Positions 1 through 10,605 of a DNA stretch of 64,000 nucleotides are shown piece by piece. Every line of letters starts with the position of its first letter. The first letter of the stretch is position 1. Under the pieces are notes generated by a model that saw nothing but the letters and a program-made list of their open reading frames with translations, made no database searches and was not told the origin of the DNA. The position numbers and the translations under genes were made by a program. The stretch is taken from the NCBI GenBank assembly GCA_037042915.1, contig CM073194.1, positions 3,658,001 to 3,722,000 of the forward strand. The letters run 5' to 3'. The stretch comes from Auricularia sp. M13 (taxonomy: Eukaryota; Basidiomycota; Agaricomycetes; Auriculariales; Auriculariaceae).

Positions 1-3000
1 TGGTCATCACCGCCGACATCGAAGGGGTCCCCATCGAGACAATCATCGACACAGGGTCGACTATCTGCTGCATGAGTGATCGCGTATGGAGGAAGATTGG
101 CTCACCCGTGTACTCGGAAAAGTCAACCAACATGCGCGACGCGAATGGCAACGTAGCCGGCACCTTGGGCGCGATTGTCGACCAAGAAGTCATCATCGGA
201 GGACTCAAGTTCTTCATCACCATACACGTCGTCCCGAACGCGCCATTCAGTCTCATTCTCGGAACACCCTTCTGCGCAATCGCCTCGATCGAAATCTCGT
301 ACCGCCCTTCGTCCGAAATGGTGCTCAAAATCACCGACCGAATACGGACAAGACCGTGCTTATTCCCGGATCCGCCAAGCCCGCCGCGCGCTGTCGCGTT
401 CGCGCGCACTGTAGACTCGCCTAAGGATTTTTGATGCGGAGAGAACGCGCCTCTCCGTGCCGCAATATACAACCCCTGTTCTTCTATGATCGTCTTGTGG
501 GCGTTTCGCAAGATGTTCGCGAAAGGTTCAAGGACCCTGTCATCCTTGCGATGTTTGGGTTCACGCTGCTAATGTCGCTTCCCAAAGAGTTAGTTCCCGC
601 TTGGGTTCGCGCTCTTGTTCTCGGGATTGCGGCAGGACACGCGGGTACCTTGATTCTTCAGCAGCCGGAGACAGCTGCGAGGATAGAAGAAGTTGTGGAG
701 GACAAAAACCCTCGGCGGCGTCGACGGTCGCGCAGAGAGGTCGCAAGAGAGGTAAAGCAAATGTACTAACCACCCCGACCAATGATGACCCCTCTGAGGG
801 AGGGGATGGTGTACAAGAAGCTTATCCCGACGAGCGACTTCTCGAGAACCGACTCCGGTGTCTCTACGGCTTTGGATTCACGGAACAAAACGGCAACGGA
901 AACGGGACGGCCCAAACAATGCTCATAGAGGATCTGCCTAACCCGGAAACGGAAGGCAAATCGGACGATCAGCCTCAAGATCAGCAACACGCGATTACGA
1001 TAACATCCACGACCATTCCGATTGAGGTCTACACGCTCGATTCGGACAATCGGTTTGCGCAGCCAAGACCATACGTCTTTCTCCTCAATGAAGATGGCAC
1101 CCGGGGTCGTCCCGCGAACGGAAGAAGACACGTGGGAACACGACGAAGACTTCGCTATGACGGTAACACTGACGATCGGCGACGACGCGCACTTCGCAAT
1201 GCCTCCACGACCAGTCAAAACGGTACCGCCGCTACGATTGTCACGTGGCGCGCAGCTTTCGGCACCCGCAAGCCATTCCCATGGGCATCAGCGAACTCGA
1301 GTTTCCGTCACGCAAACCGGCTGGCATTGACACTGGCATCTTCGCGACTGTCTTTAACGTGATGGAACGGAGACAGCCGAAGGGCGAAGACAAACAGCGA
1401 CCGGGAACGCGGCAGGACTCGGACGGAGGCCCTACAAGTCGCGTTACTCAAGGTACACCCGCAGAACGCTCCGATGCCAGAAGAATACCGGATAGTACGA
1501 CGACGACCGTCTGATCCGCTGATGACCTTGCCAGTAATCGGCGCCAAACCCGCGGATTTCGTGCCCACGGCATATATGACGACGGAACGAATGGCCGGCT
1601 TCAAGATTGAGGACTCTGCGCATTTGTGGGACGAGGAAAAGAAGCTGTTCAAAGCTATCGTCGCTGCCAATGAAACCGCGTTTGCATGGACGGAGGCGGA
1701 ACGAGGTCGCTTTCGATCAGACTACTTCCCGCCTGTCAAACTCGCCGTGCTTCCGCATGTGCCATGGACCAAACGTCATGTGCCGATACCACCCTCTATT
1801 CGCGACAGTCTCATCGAGCTGTTAAAGGAGAAGATCAAAGCCGGCGTATATGAAGAGTGCAACTCCTCGTATCGCAACAGTTGGTTCTGCGTCGTGAAGA
1901 AAGACGGCAAGAGTCTTCGCATAGTGCATGATTTGCAGCCGCTTAACGAGCATACCATTCGGGATGCGGGTCTCATTCCCCAGCCTGATGAGTTCTCGGA
2001 AGAGTGCGCGGGATTTACGCTATTGTCGGTACTCGACCTATTCTCATCTTACGACCAGCAACTGATTGATGAGGCTTACCGTGACCTGACGGCGTTTCAA
2101 ACACCTGTCGGGGTACTACGGAATGTTGGATTGCCAATGGGGTACACGAATTCAGTTCCCATTCAGCAAGCAAACGTAACCTTCATCCTGCTCGACGAGA
2201 TTCCGCGATTCGCGAACTGCTTTATCGACGCGTTGTCGGGAAAGGCTCGCGGTCGTATTACAAAAACGACGACGGGACGTACCAGACGCATCCGGACAAC
2301 CGGGAATACGGCGTTACGTATGGGAACACGCGATGACGCTAAACCGGATCCTTCATCGTTTGAAGAAGGCGGGTGCTTCCGTTTCGGGAAAGAAGGCAAT
2401 CATTGCACAGCCTGAGGCAGTCATTGTGGGGTATCGTTGCAACTTCGAAGGGAGACATCCTGAGAAGGGAAACGTCAAGAAGATACTCGACTGGCCGACG
2501 CCGCAGAATGTGACACATGTGCGCGCTTTTCTTGGGACGTGTGGCGTATCGAAACTCTGGATCAAAGACTTCGCGCGTGAGGCTCGGCCGCTGTACCAGC
2601 TCACCAAGAAGGACGCAGAGTTCGAGTGGACTCCCGAGTGCGAGGCAGCGATGCAGCGGCTCAAGAAGTTGGTCACGGAAGCCCCAGGACTCAAGCCGAT
2701 TGACTACGCGTCATACAACGATGTCATACTCGCAGTCGACTCGTCCGTCATTGGTGTTGGCTACATTCTGCTACAACTAGGCGACGACAAGAAGCGGTAC
2801 CCATCGCGGTATGGATCCATCACGTGGAACGATCGCGAAAGTCGCTATTCGCAGGCGAAACTCGAGCTACATGGGCTGTTTCGATCATTAAGGGCTGTGC
2901 GCGCATACATTTATGGCGTACACTCCTTGGTGGTAGAAGTCGACGCGAAGTACATCAAGGGAATGCTCAACAACCCGGACATGCAGCCCAACGCGACTAT

Positions 3001-4991
3001 CAACCGTTGGATTGCGGGCGTTTTGTTGTTCAACCCGAGAATAGTGCATGTTCCTGCGACGAAACACACGGGAGCGGACGGACTTTCACGAAGACCGGCA
3101 GCACCTGAAGACGAGGACGAGCCCGACGATGCAGACGAGTGGTTGGACAAGGCTTTGGGATTTGCGATAGAACTCGAAAACGCGCGAAGACCCGTCTTCG
3201 ATCACGTGTTTGAGAGCACTCCGCGACTCGCAAAGGCCTTGGGAATTCAGCTCAACGTGCCCCAGCGGCCACGTCATCAACAGGAAGTCTTCATTTTCGA
3301 CGATACGCGACGCTGCGTAGTGGTGCGAGGACGCAACCATCCAAAGTACCCCGCGGAGAGGAGTCAGACTCCGACAAAAACGCGCGAAAACGACGAAAAT
3401 GAAGATCCTGGCGACGAATCCGTCTCAGGCGATGAGGATGAACAAGAGCATCAAGAAGGACGTCCCGCAAGTCCCGAACGCGAAAAGGAGCAATCGCAAG
3501 AGCCAATGCAAGAGGCGAACGCGGAAACTCGAATTCGGGAAATAGCAACAGAACCCGAAGGAGAAGTCAAGATTCCTAGAGGCGCAAAAGGACGACGACG
3601 CGACAAAGAGCTACCGACCATCTTCAAGTTCCTACAGTCGGGCGACCGCGACCGAATATGCCGCGCGACAAGTTTCACGCATTGGTACGCAAGGCATCTC
3701 AGTATTTCGTACTTGGCGACGTACTCTACCGGCGAAGCGAAGACGGAAGGCACAAGGCAGTGGTATTCGACAACGACAAGCGACTAGAGAAGATGAAGCT
3801 CGCGCACGACGAACTTGGGCACAAGGGATACTTTCCGGTTCGCGCACACGTGCGAGAACGGTATTTCTGGCACGATATGGACACGGACATTCGCTGGTAT
3901 CTACGCACTTGTCATCAGTGCCAGATTCGCCAATTGGGGCACCAGCGGATTCCGCAAACGGTGCCATTCGTACCCGGCCTATTCTTCAAGTGTCACATTG
4001 ACGTGATGCTCATGTCGGTAATGTCCGAAGGCAAGAAGGCGTTGGTGCAGGGCAGATGCGCGACAGCCAGCTTCCCGGAATGGAGAGCTCTCGCGAAAGT
4101 GACTGGCGTCACTCTCGGGCGATTCATTTTCGAAGAGATACTTTGCCGCTGGGGAGTTCTCGCAGAAATCGCTACCGATAACGGCGCGGACGTCGTAAAG
4201 GCAGTCGATTATCTCAGTGAGAAACACGGGATCCGTCATATTCGCATATCGGCGTACAATTCGCGAGCAAATGGCATAGTCGAGCGCAAGCACTTTGATG
4301 TGCGCGAATCACTCATGAAGGCGTGTGGTACCGAACCACAGAAGTGGGCCTCTAAGGCACACTCAGTCTTCTGGGCGGAACGCGTGACGGTAAAGAAGCA
4401 CCTCGGAATGTCACCGTATCGAATGGTACATGGATGCGAGCCCGTGCTCCCTCTCGATTTCGAACAGGCGACCTGGCTTGTCCCGCCAATGCAACCCCCG
4501 ATGACAACGGAGGAGCTTATTGCAACACGGGCGCGTCAGCTGGAGAAACGAGACGAGGACATTGCTGCGATGAGGGAACGAGTGCGGCAGTTCCGCGCAA
4601 AGCGGCTGAGCGTATGCTCAAGAGCTATCACGGACTCAAAGCACCGGGCAACATTGCGCCAGGCACGCTCGTACTGGTCAAGAACTCGAGAATCGAACTA
4701 GAGCACAATCGGAAACCCAAGCCGAGATGGCTAGGGCCGTTTATTGTGCTCAGGAGACATTCGGGAGGATCGTACATTTGTGCGGAACTCGACTCTGCAG
4801 TAATTGTGGATCGAATTGCGGCAGCACGTGTACGCCTCTATCACGCTCGTGCAAATGTGCGTTACAACGTCAAGCAAATCGTGGAGAATACGCCGCAATA
4901 CGTTTGGGAGCGGGCGAACGCGCCGCAACCAGTCGACGACGAAGAAGATGAAACCGAGCTCGACGCCGACCCCGAGACCAACGACAATTAA
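1..4991 (+). mobile_element. Ty3/Gypsy LTR retrotransposon, 5'-truncated by the window edge, broken
   Basis: This is a fossil element of the Ty3/Gypsy family. Its parts in order are: aspartic protease (about 1-430, with the DTGST active-site motif), an extra short hydrophobic-then-basic segment (about 430-770), a linker, reverse transcriptase (about 1,500-2,350), RNase H (about 2,500-3,100), an acidic linker (3,100-3,600), and integrase with an HHCC-type zinc region and DDE core (about 3,700-4,600) followed by a GPY/F-like tail (about 4,640-4,860). Protease-RT-RNase H-integrase is the Ty3 order. Gag and the 5' LTR lie left of the window. A purine-rich stretch at about 5,177-5,196 could be the polypurine tract. 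The element is broken, with several breaks across the pol region. Recognisable domains suggest moderate age; no LTR pair is available for dating. Confidence 0.9.
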
Positions 4992-5260
4992 CGAAGTTCA
5001 TTCATGCCAACACTCTCGGCTCGGCAAAAATATTTATTTTCGACTTTTGTTACACTCAGTAAGTAGTTCCGGAGCCTTTTTGCACTCATTTTTGCGTTTC
5101 AGACTTCAAGTTCACTCTGTACAACAAAGACGAGACAAATTCGATGTGATTGCGGGCGACTTTGGTCGCAAACGAGTACAAAAGGGGCGCGGAGGCCAAT
5201 TCGGCGAGAACGACATACGGGACGCCACATGCGAAACGCGAGAAGCTACCTACGGGACAC
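4992..5260. other. Gene-free stretch after Ty3 pol, possible start of 3' LTR
   Basis: This 270-bp stretch starts with an A/T-rich segment and ends with a purine run near 5,177-5,196 that could serve as a plus-strand primer. An LTR would begin just after such a tract, but the matching 5' LTR is outside the window, so the boundary cannot be fixed. I see no gene here. Confidence 0.4.
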
Positions 5261-6827
5261 TCAAGAAGCCTTGCTCATCGGACGCGAGGGCACCTTCGGG
5301 GTCGCCAAGGGGGCGAGCTCGTCGACGAGCTCTCCTTCGGCATCAGCCTCAGTGCCGGCGGCGACGGCGCGCTCCCGCGCGAGCTTCGCGTGGATTTCCT
5401 TCATTTCTTGCGCGAACCCGGGCAGGGTGGCACGGATCTCCGACAAGTCGAGTTCGAGGGCCTTGAGGCGCGTCGAGTGTTCCGTGAGGAACGCGAAGGG
5501 CATCATGAGAGCGTTGACGAGCTCCTCGTCGCGCTTGAAGAAGTGCTTGAGCAGCAACTCGAAGTCGAGGTAGCCTGTGTTGCGAGCGATGTTCTCCTGA
5601 GACGAGGGCGACACCCTGTACGGCACGAACTTCTCGTCGCGCAGGAACGGCGGCGCGAGGATGTCGGGCTTGAAGTCCGAGTCCGTCTTCGTGCGCTTGC
5701 GGGGAGAAAGCGTGGACGAACCCGCGATCGGCGACGAGTCGCGCTTTCGCTTCTGCAACAAGTGATCAGTGGAATATCGAGGCGCGGGAAAGACGAAGGA
5801 CGAACCGAGGCGCTCTCGACGTACTCGTCACCGTCCTCGGGCTCCGGCGTGGGCGTGTGCTCGGCCTCCTCGTCGCAGAGCGTGAAGCAGACGCGCTTCG
5901 AACCGTGGCTGCGCCAGCAGGCGTAGCAGGCCTTCGTGTCCGCCCACTGGAGGCAGTTGCGCCACTGGAAGTTGGGCGCGACTTGAGAGCGACTTTCCCC
6001 TAAGCCGCGGCACCACTCGCAGAGGAAGGCGGACATGATGGTCGTCGACGTGTGCGGGTAGAACGAGAGCATGAGGAGCTTCTTCTCCTCGGGGAACTGG
6101 CGCAGCGGGGAAGGCATCTCGTCGAGCTCGACGCCGAGGCTACCGTACAGCGAGCGGATCGTAAGCAGCGCGTTGCGGTGCGCAGAGCCGAAATCGAAAG
6201 TGTACGCCCCGAGATCGAGGAGGCGAGTCGCTTGCCGCTTCCAGTGATTGTAGGCGCGAGCGGGACGAGGGCCCTGGTCGTTGTGGCAAGCGCCGGCCGC
6301 GAACTTGTATGCCAGAAAGAGGCGCGCAAGGAAGATAAAGGCGGGGCGGTGCTCCTCGTCGAGCTCCTCGTAGCACTCGGAGGGGATGACGCAGTACGCG
6401 GCCAACATGAAGCAACACACGGGTTCCGAGTCGTCGTCATAGCCAGCGATCTGCGAGACCGTCAGCTTAAACGCGCGCTTCCAATATCGTACCACGTACC
6501 GGGAAGTGGGAGAGAATCTCATGCTCGTTCTTGCCGGTGCGAATGGCCGTGAGGAATAGCACGAACTTGTTGGCGTCAAGGAGAGCGTCACGGCGCGGCT
6601 GGTCGCCGTGGCAGCAGACGAAGGACGAAGGAAGCGAAGAGTCCAACACGGGCGGGTCGTCAGGAGCGTTCCAGTATTCAGCGAGGGCCGCGAGATCCAC
6701 GGGCACGGGCTCCTCCACGGGCGGAGGCGGTGGCTCCACAGCGCGCGCGACGACCACCAGCCTTGGCCTTGGCCTTGCCCTTGCTGTTCTTCGGGGGTCC
6801 CGTCTTACGAGAGCGGCGGCTGGACAT
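5261..6827 (-). CDS. Unknown spliced protein with Cys-rich segment
   Basis: I do not recognise the function. Two introns are clear: 6,451-6,500 (GTACGT...CTCGCAG) and 5,753-5,805 (GTTCGT...TTGCAG). Both splice in frame and give a protein of roughly 480 residues. It has a lysine/arginine-rich start, a central block with hydrophobic helices and a cysteine-rich patch (LCEWCRGLG, ACYACW, VCFTLC) that may bind metal, an acidic linker, an NLS-like KRKRD, and a helical C-terminal part. The basic N-terminus starting at 6,827 is in a different frame from the proline-rich region that follows, with the change near 6,750. This implies one frameshift or a downstream start. The gene lies antisense to, and directly after, the Ty3 pol remnant. 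It could be a host gene or cargo of the mobile element. Real coding is likely because two independent short introns join open frames. Confidence 0.6.
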
Positions 6828-7208
6828 GAGGGAAAACGCAATGAGAGCAATGCGGGACGGGAGCCAACTTATATCCTCAGACAGGGGGTATTCAGTTCTA
6901 GCCCTTCACAAACGACTTAGACGAATTCGGGACGGTCAATACGGTTTGCCGTGCAACGGCAGCCTCAGAACAAGCAGCCTGCGGTCCCGAATGTTCCACG
7001 CAACGAGTACCATTCACCCGAGTCAACTTCAGCAAACTCAACTCGCGACAAACACGTGGCGGTGCAAGAAATCAATGCTATTCCGCGGGAACACTTCCAA
7101 GAACATGTCAACTGTCAAACAACTCGACCCTGAGGCGCCGGCGCGCGTTACTCCGGACGGCCGAACATCGGAACACTGGACCGCCACGCACTCGGATCAG
7201 CAATCAAG
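6828..7208. other. Intergenic stretch between two antisense genes
   Basis: This is about 380 bp with no convincing gene. Several short frames cross it but none has splice signals or composition like its neighbours. It probably holds the promoter of the leftward gene ending at 6,827 and the 3' end of the leftward gene at 7,209-8,201. Confidence 0.4.
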
Positions 7209-8201
7209 TTACGAATACGAAGACGGAACGCACTCAAAAGTCAAGGCCTCGAAAGCGTCAGCATGTTCACCAGTGGCGTACAGGCCGCCGTTAATGCTCT
7301 GACGCGAAAGAACGTCGTGAACGATCTCGGCACGGATGTCTTCAGGGATGAAGCCGTCAGTACGGGAGAAGGTCGCGAAGCGGAACGGGTTCCGTTCATC
7401 AAGCGCCCCATATTCCCAAAGGCTAGCGGTAGCTGTCGGGATTTCGGTGGTGAACGGCTTGATAACGTTGAACATGGCCATGAGACCCGCATACGAGGAA
7501 GGACGAACGGAGCGGAAGTCGCGAGCGGCGTTCGCGTGGATGCGCTCGAGTACCTGATACTGCGTTCCAACGAACTTGGCGTATTCGCGATAGATGCGCG
7601 CGAGTCCGGCGTAATGGGCAAGAATCAGAAGCGTGTTCTGCGCGGGCGTTCAGCCTCTTCAAACGCTATTCCGAATACGGCGACTCACGGAGATGGCGGG
7701 CCAGTGCGAGATGAAGAACCCGACTTCATCGGCGTGCGCTTGGTCAGGAGCGCTCACAAGGCGCCCGAGCTGCGTACCGATATCCTGAGCAACGGTGGCA
7801 TAGAAGTCAAACGCAAGGACAGTAAACTGTCCCGGGTAGACCTTTGCGGGTTCCGGCATCTCGGGAGTCGGGGCGTTTGGATCGAAGTACGTCGAGAGAC
7901 CAGCCAAGGCAGGGTTCCATCCAAGGGCCATTGAGTCTTGAGATGCGAGCGTCTGGATAACTTTGGCGGCCGTTTTGGTGATGCTATCAAGGGCGCGATA
8001 ATTCTCGGACACCGCGCGCGAGATGGCCGCGAGCTGAGCATGTTGCGTGGCGATAGCCTCGTCGATTTCGCGATGACGCTCAACAGCGCGACGGGCGACG
8101 TGGGCGAACGACAGGAACGTCGGGAAGACGTAGACCTGAGAGAGGGAGGTATTGACAAAAGACTGCATGATGAATGCGGGTTGGAGGACACGACTTAGCA
8201 T
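7209..8201 (-). CDS. Unknown spliced helical protein, about 310 residues
   Basis: The function is not recognised. There are two exons separated by one intron at 7,638-7,688 (GTGAGT donor, GGCTGAAC branch-like, CGCGCAG acceptor); splicing removes an in-frame stop and joins open frames. Possible starts are at 8,201 and 8,168. The protein begins with a hydrophobic segment, then a long helical stretch rich in Ala, Arg and Glu (REIDEAIATQHAQLAAISRA), then a Pro-rich turn and a second mixed domain with aromatic residues. No catalytic motif is visible. It lies on the same strand as the unknown gene at 5,261-6,827. The pair sits between the Ty3 pol fragment and a Pol II-like promoter at 9.24 kb, so it may belong to one composite unit. 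Confidence 0.6.
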
Positions 8202-9220
8202 TCCGAGGACCTTTTATGGCGACGCGATTTTGCGGGTCCCTGATGCTTCGCAATTTGATGCACAGGGACGTGCACATTCAAAGTACCCCGCGGATGATCG
8301 GGCAGAAATTGACACGCCGGAAAAATCGCGTCCCTTTCAAGATAAAGGCGACATAGCAAGACACAATACAAACTCGAATACAGTACTACCACACATCCCG
8401 ACAACGACGAAGACCGCAAATCAACAAGAACAGCATCCCGAAATGGAACACGCGACGCACACCGGCAAGACCCGACATCTCTCCAGCATGGACAACTTGG
8501 CGACAACGGCTCGGCGACCACAATCCCTTCTATTGGACCTCAAGCACGACTCCCGGATTTGCCTTTCGAGACTCCCAGAGTATGCGCGAAGGACGAACGA
8601 TCCGTCTCTAAGAGCAGGCGAGCATGTTCCGCGTTCGCCTCCCGAAAGTGTCCCAGCACACGACCGCGTGCTACTCCGGCAAAGACACCACGACCACGAA
8701 GGTGCGCAGTCGCCCTGGCTGCGAAGGAATATTCTCGACGCCGCTGTCTCCGGTTCCAAGGGATCACCAGCAACCGAGAACGATCCTGACTCATTCACCC
8801 AAAAATCGTTATCGGCACCTGCGCATTCGCGAACACGTCACCCGCTGCGATCTCGGACCATATCCAGACCAGGGTCTAGGGCATCCTTCCTCTCTACTGT
8901 CCCTGAGCATGTGCACCCTGAGAAACCGGGGAAATGCGGAACACGAAACCCATACTAGGGGAATCCCGTCATCGTGATCGCAGCGCACTTTCCCACGGTC
9001 TATGGCGTCATCCAAACGGCAGGGCAGGCCGCAGCACACTTGTGGACGATCGGTAGTCTTTCCTCGGAGCAAATTCTGAATCACACGCTCACGGGATCGG
9101 CCTCTCATTGGCTCCCGAGAATGGATTGCGCAACCCGCAGGCGCGCGCAGTCCGCATGTGACAATCGGGAACTCTTCCTATCGCATGGGCATTATCGGTA
9201 CAGTTCGGGACGTGGTCTTG
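8202..9220. other. Gene-poor stretch upstream of the 9.24-kb promoter
   Basis: About 1 kb of mid-GC sequence. Open frames here (for example 8,152-8,958 on +) are low-complexity and have no splice signals or recognisable domains. It may be regulatory or LTR sequence of the element to the left. Confidence 0.35.
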
Positions 9221-9248
9221 ATTGGCTTGGCATTCTCCTGTATAAAAC
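9221..9248 (+). promoter_or_regulatory. ATTGG (inverted CCAAT) plus TATA box
   Basis: ATTGG at 9,221-9,225 is followed by TATAAAAC at 9,241-9,248 and then a pyrimidine-rich leader of several hundred bases. This is a conventional RNA polymerase II core promoter. It could drive the LINE ORF1 at 9,847, or it could be the U3/R promoter of a 3' LTR belonging to the Ty3 element on the left. Confidence 0.5.
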
Positions 9249-9846
9249 GCGATAGGTAGTTAGGTAGTTTTCCCTTAGCACAGCGGCTCACGAGCATCCG
9301 GCTCACCAGTAGTTCAGTATCGCGCACTCCGGCGCCCAGTTCTCGTACTCGCACCCGTCCTCCGTTCTAGTCCGTACGCAATCGAAGTCTCAGTCACCCT
9401 CTGCCATCTCCGTTGGCCTCAAGTCTCGTTTTCCCCTTCCCTCGGTGCGTAGTCGCGACTTCCGTGATTGCACACCATCCTCCCTCCTCTCCTACTACGA
9501 CTTCTCCATCCGAGCCGTGCTACTTCTGTTCGTCGCGTTCGCACGCAGTCATAGACTTCGCCAGTGCAGCGACGAAGAAAAGACGCACTCCCGTCTCACA
9601 ATCCTCCTCTCCCGTGCACCCTCTTCTCGTAGACGACTCCACACGAGTAGTCTTGAGCTCTCCGAATACGAATTCGGGTTCCCCCTCGTCTTTGTGATCC
9701 TCACTCGGGTTTTGATCATACACACTCGAGACCATATCCCCGTTTCACCCCTACCTCTATATCTATTCTCTCGTGTGTTGGGTATACTCCACCCACCCAC
9801 CCTTTTGATCTGCGGCTCCTCCCTACTCCTGGATTCATTGTCTTAG
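9249..9846. other. Pyrimidine-rich leader with no gene
   Basis: Nearly 600 bp of C/T-rich sequence with many TCTC and CCTC runs follows the TATA box. It resembles a 5' untranslated leader or LTR R/U5 region. Open frames in it are compositional. Confidence 0.4.
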
Positions 9847-10605
9847 TCTTCCCTGGCTGTTCAGCGCGCATCGACCGCGCGCTTCACGGAGCGCGTCGAG
9901 GACCTCGCCAACAATCTTGACGACAGTAACCGCGTCCTGCGCGACATCCAGGAGCGCTGCGCTGCGATCGAGTCCGGGGGCGCACGCTACCACCGCGCCA
10001 CGCTTGCCGATTTCCGCGACACGTCGCCGCGCGTCGCGCGCCGTGCCGCCGAGGACCACCGCCGCCGCAGCCTCGACGACGACGACCGCCTCAGTGTCGC
10101 CGCTGACCAGTCGCGCCCCACCAAGCGCATGCGCACTAACAGCGGCGCAGCCGTCCCCACTGCGCACGCCGACAAGGACGGCTTCTATGAGCCCTTCGAC
10201 TTCGGCGAGGACGACTGTGTCACTGCGCGCATGGGCTGCGACCCCAGCAGTCACCGTCTCGCTTGGGGTCGCAAGGAAGTGCCCGCGGACGCCATCTCGC
10301 TCGTTCAGCGCTGGGCCCGCGCGATGGGCGGAGACGGCGGAGACCTCCCGATGCCAGTTACCGCTGCGTGCCCCGCTGGGCTGCAGGACGGCTTCCGCCT
10401 GCTCAAGTGGGCATCGCGCGACGCCTTCGTCGAGTTCTTCACACGCTGGACCCGTCGCAAGGACCCGATTCGCGAGGTCTCTGCTGCCGCCATTCCCGAC
10501 TTCGATACGCCGGAGGATGCTAGCGCGCTCGGCATCCTACCGCCCGCGAAGACACAGGGCTCCCGCGCCGGCGGCCGCGACCAGAGGCGCGGGAAGGGTT
10601 TTTGA
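9847..10605 (+). CDS. LINE ORF1-like protein (coiled coil, basic/acidic tracts)
   Basis: This open frame runs from a stop at 9,844 to TGA at 10,603-10,605. The first ATG in frame is at 10,129, so the true start is unclear; an acceptor-like CTTAG just upstream suggests a spliced or upstream start. The N-terminal part is heptad-like (RVEDLANNLDDSNRVLRDIQ) and could form a coiled coil. An Arg/Asp-rich stretch and an NLS-like PTKRMR follow. The C-terminal half is a compact mixed domain (about 10,200-10,520), and the protein ends in a basic tail. Its position directly before the endonuclease ORF fits LINE ORF1, which usually binds RNA. The frame ends on a slippery heptamer that overlaps ORF2. Confidence 0.6.
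   Translation, partial: SSLAVQRASTARFTERVEDLANNLDDSNRVLRDIQERCAAIESGGARYHRATLADFRDTSPRVARRAAEDHRRRSLDDDDRLSVAADQSRPTKRMRTNSGAAVPTAHADKDGFYEPFDFGEDDCVTARMGCDPSSHRLAWGRKEVPADAISLVQRWARAMGGDGGDLPMPVTAACPAGLQDGFRLLKWASRDAFVEFFTRWTRRKDPIREVSAAAIPDFDTPEDASALGILPPAKTQGSRAGGRDQRRGKGF
10596..10602 (+). promoter_or_regulatory. Candidate -1 ribosomal frameshift site GGGTTTT
   Basis: In the ORF1 frame the codons read AAG GGT TTT TGA, so G GGT TTT (10,596-10,602) is a canonical X XXY YYZ slippery heptamer placed exactly before the ORF1 stop. Slipping back one base at this point enters the open ORF2 frame at TTG (10,602). ORF2 has no ATG near its start, so frameshifting is the simplest way to translate it. 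I did not identify a downstream pseudoknot. Confidence 0.6.

Noticed and set aside
8270-8300. 16-bp match CAAAGTACCCCGCGGA shared with about 3,343 in the Ty3 remnant
   Set aside because: The match does not extend convincingly on either side; without an alignment it is not enough to call a second copy of the element.
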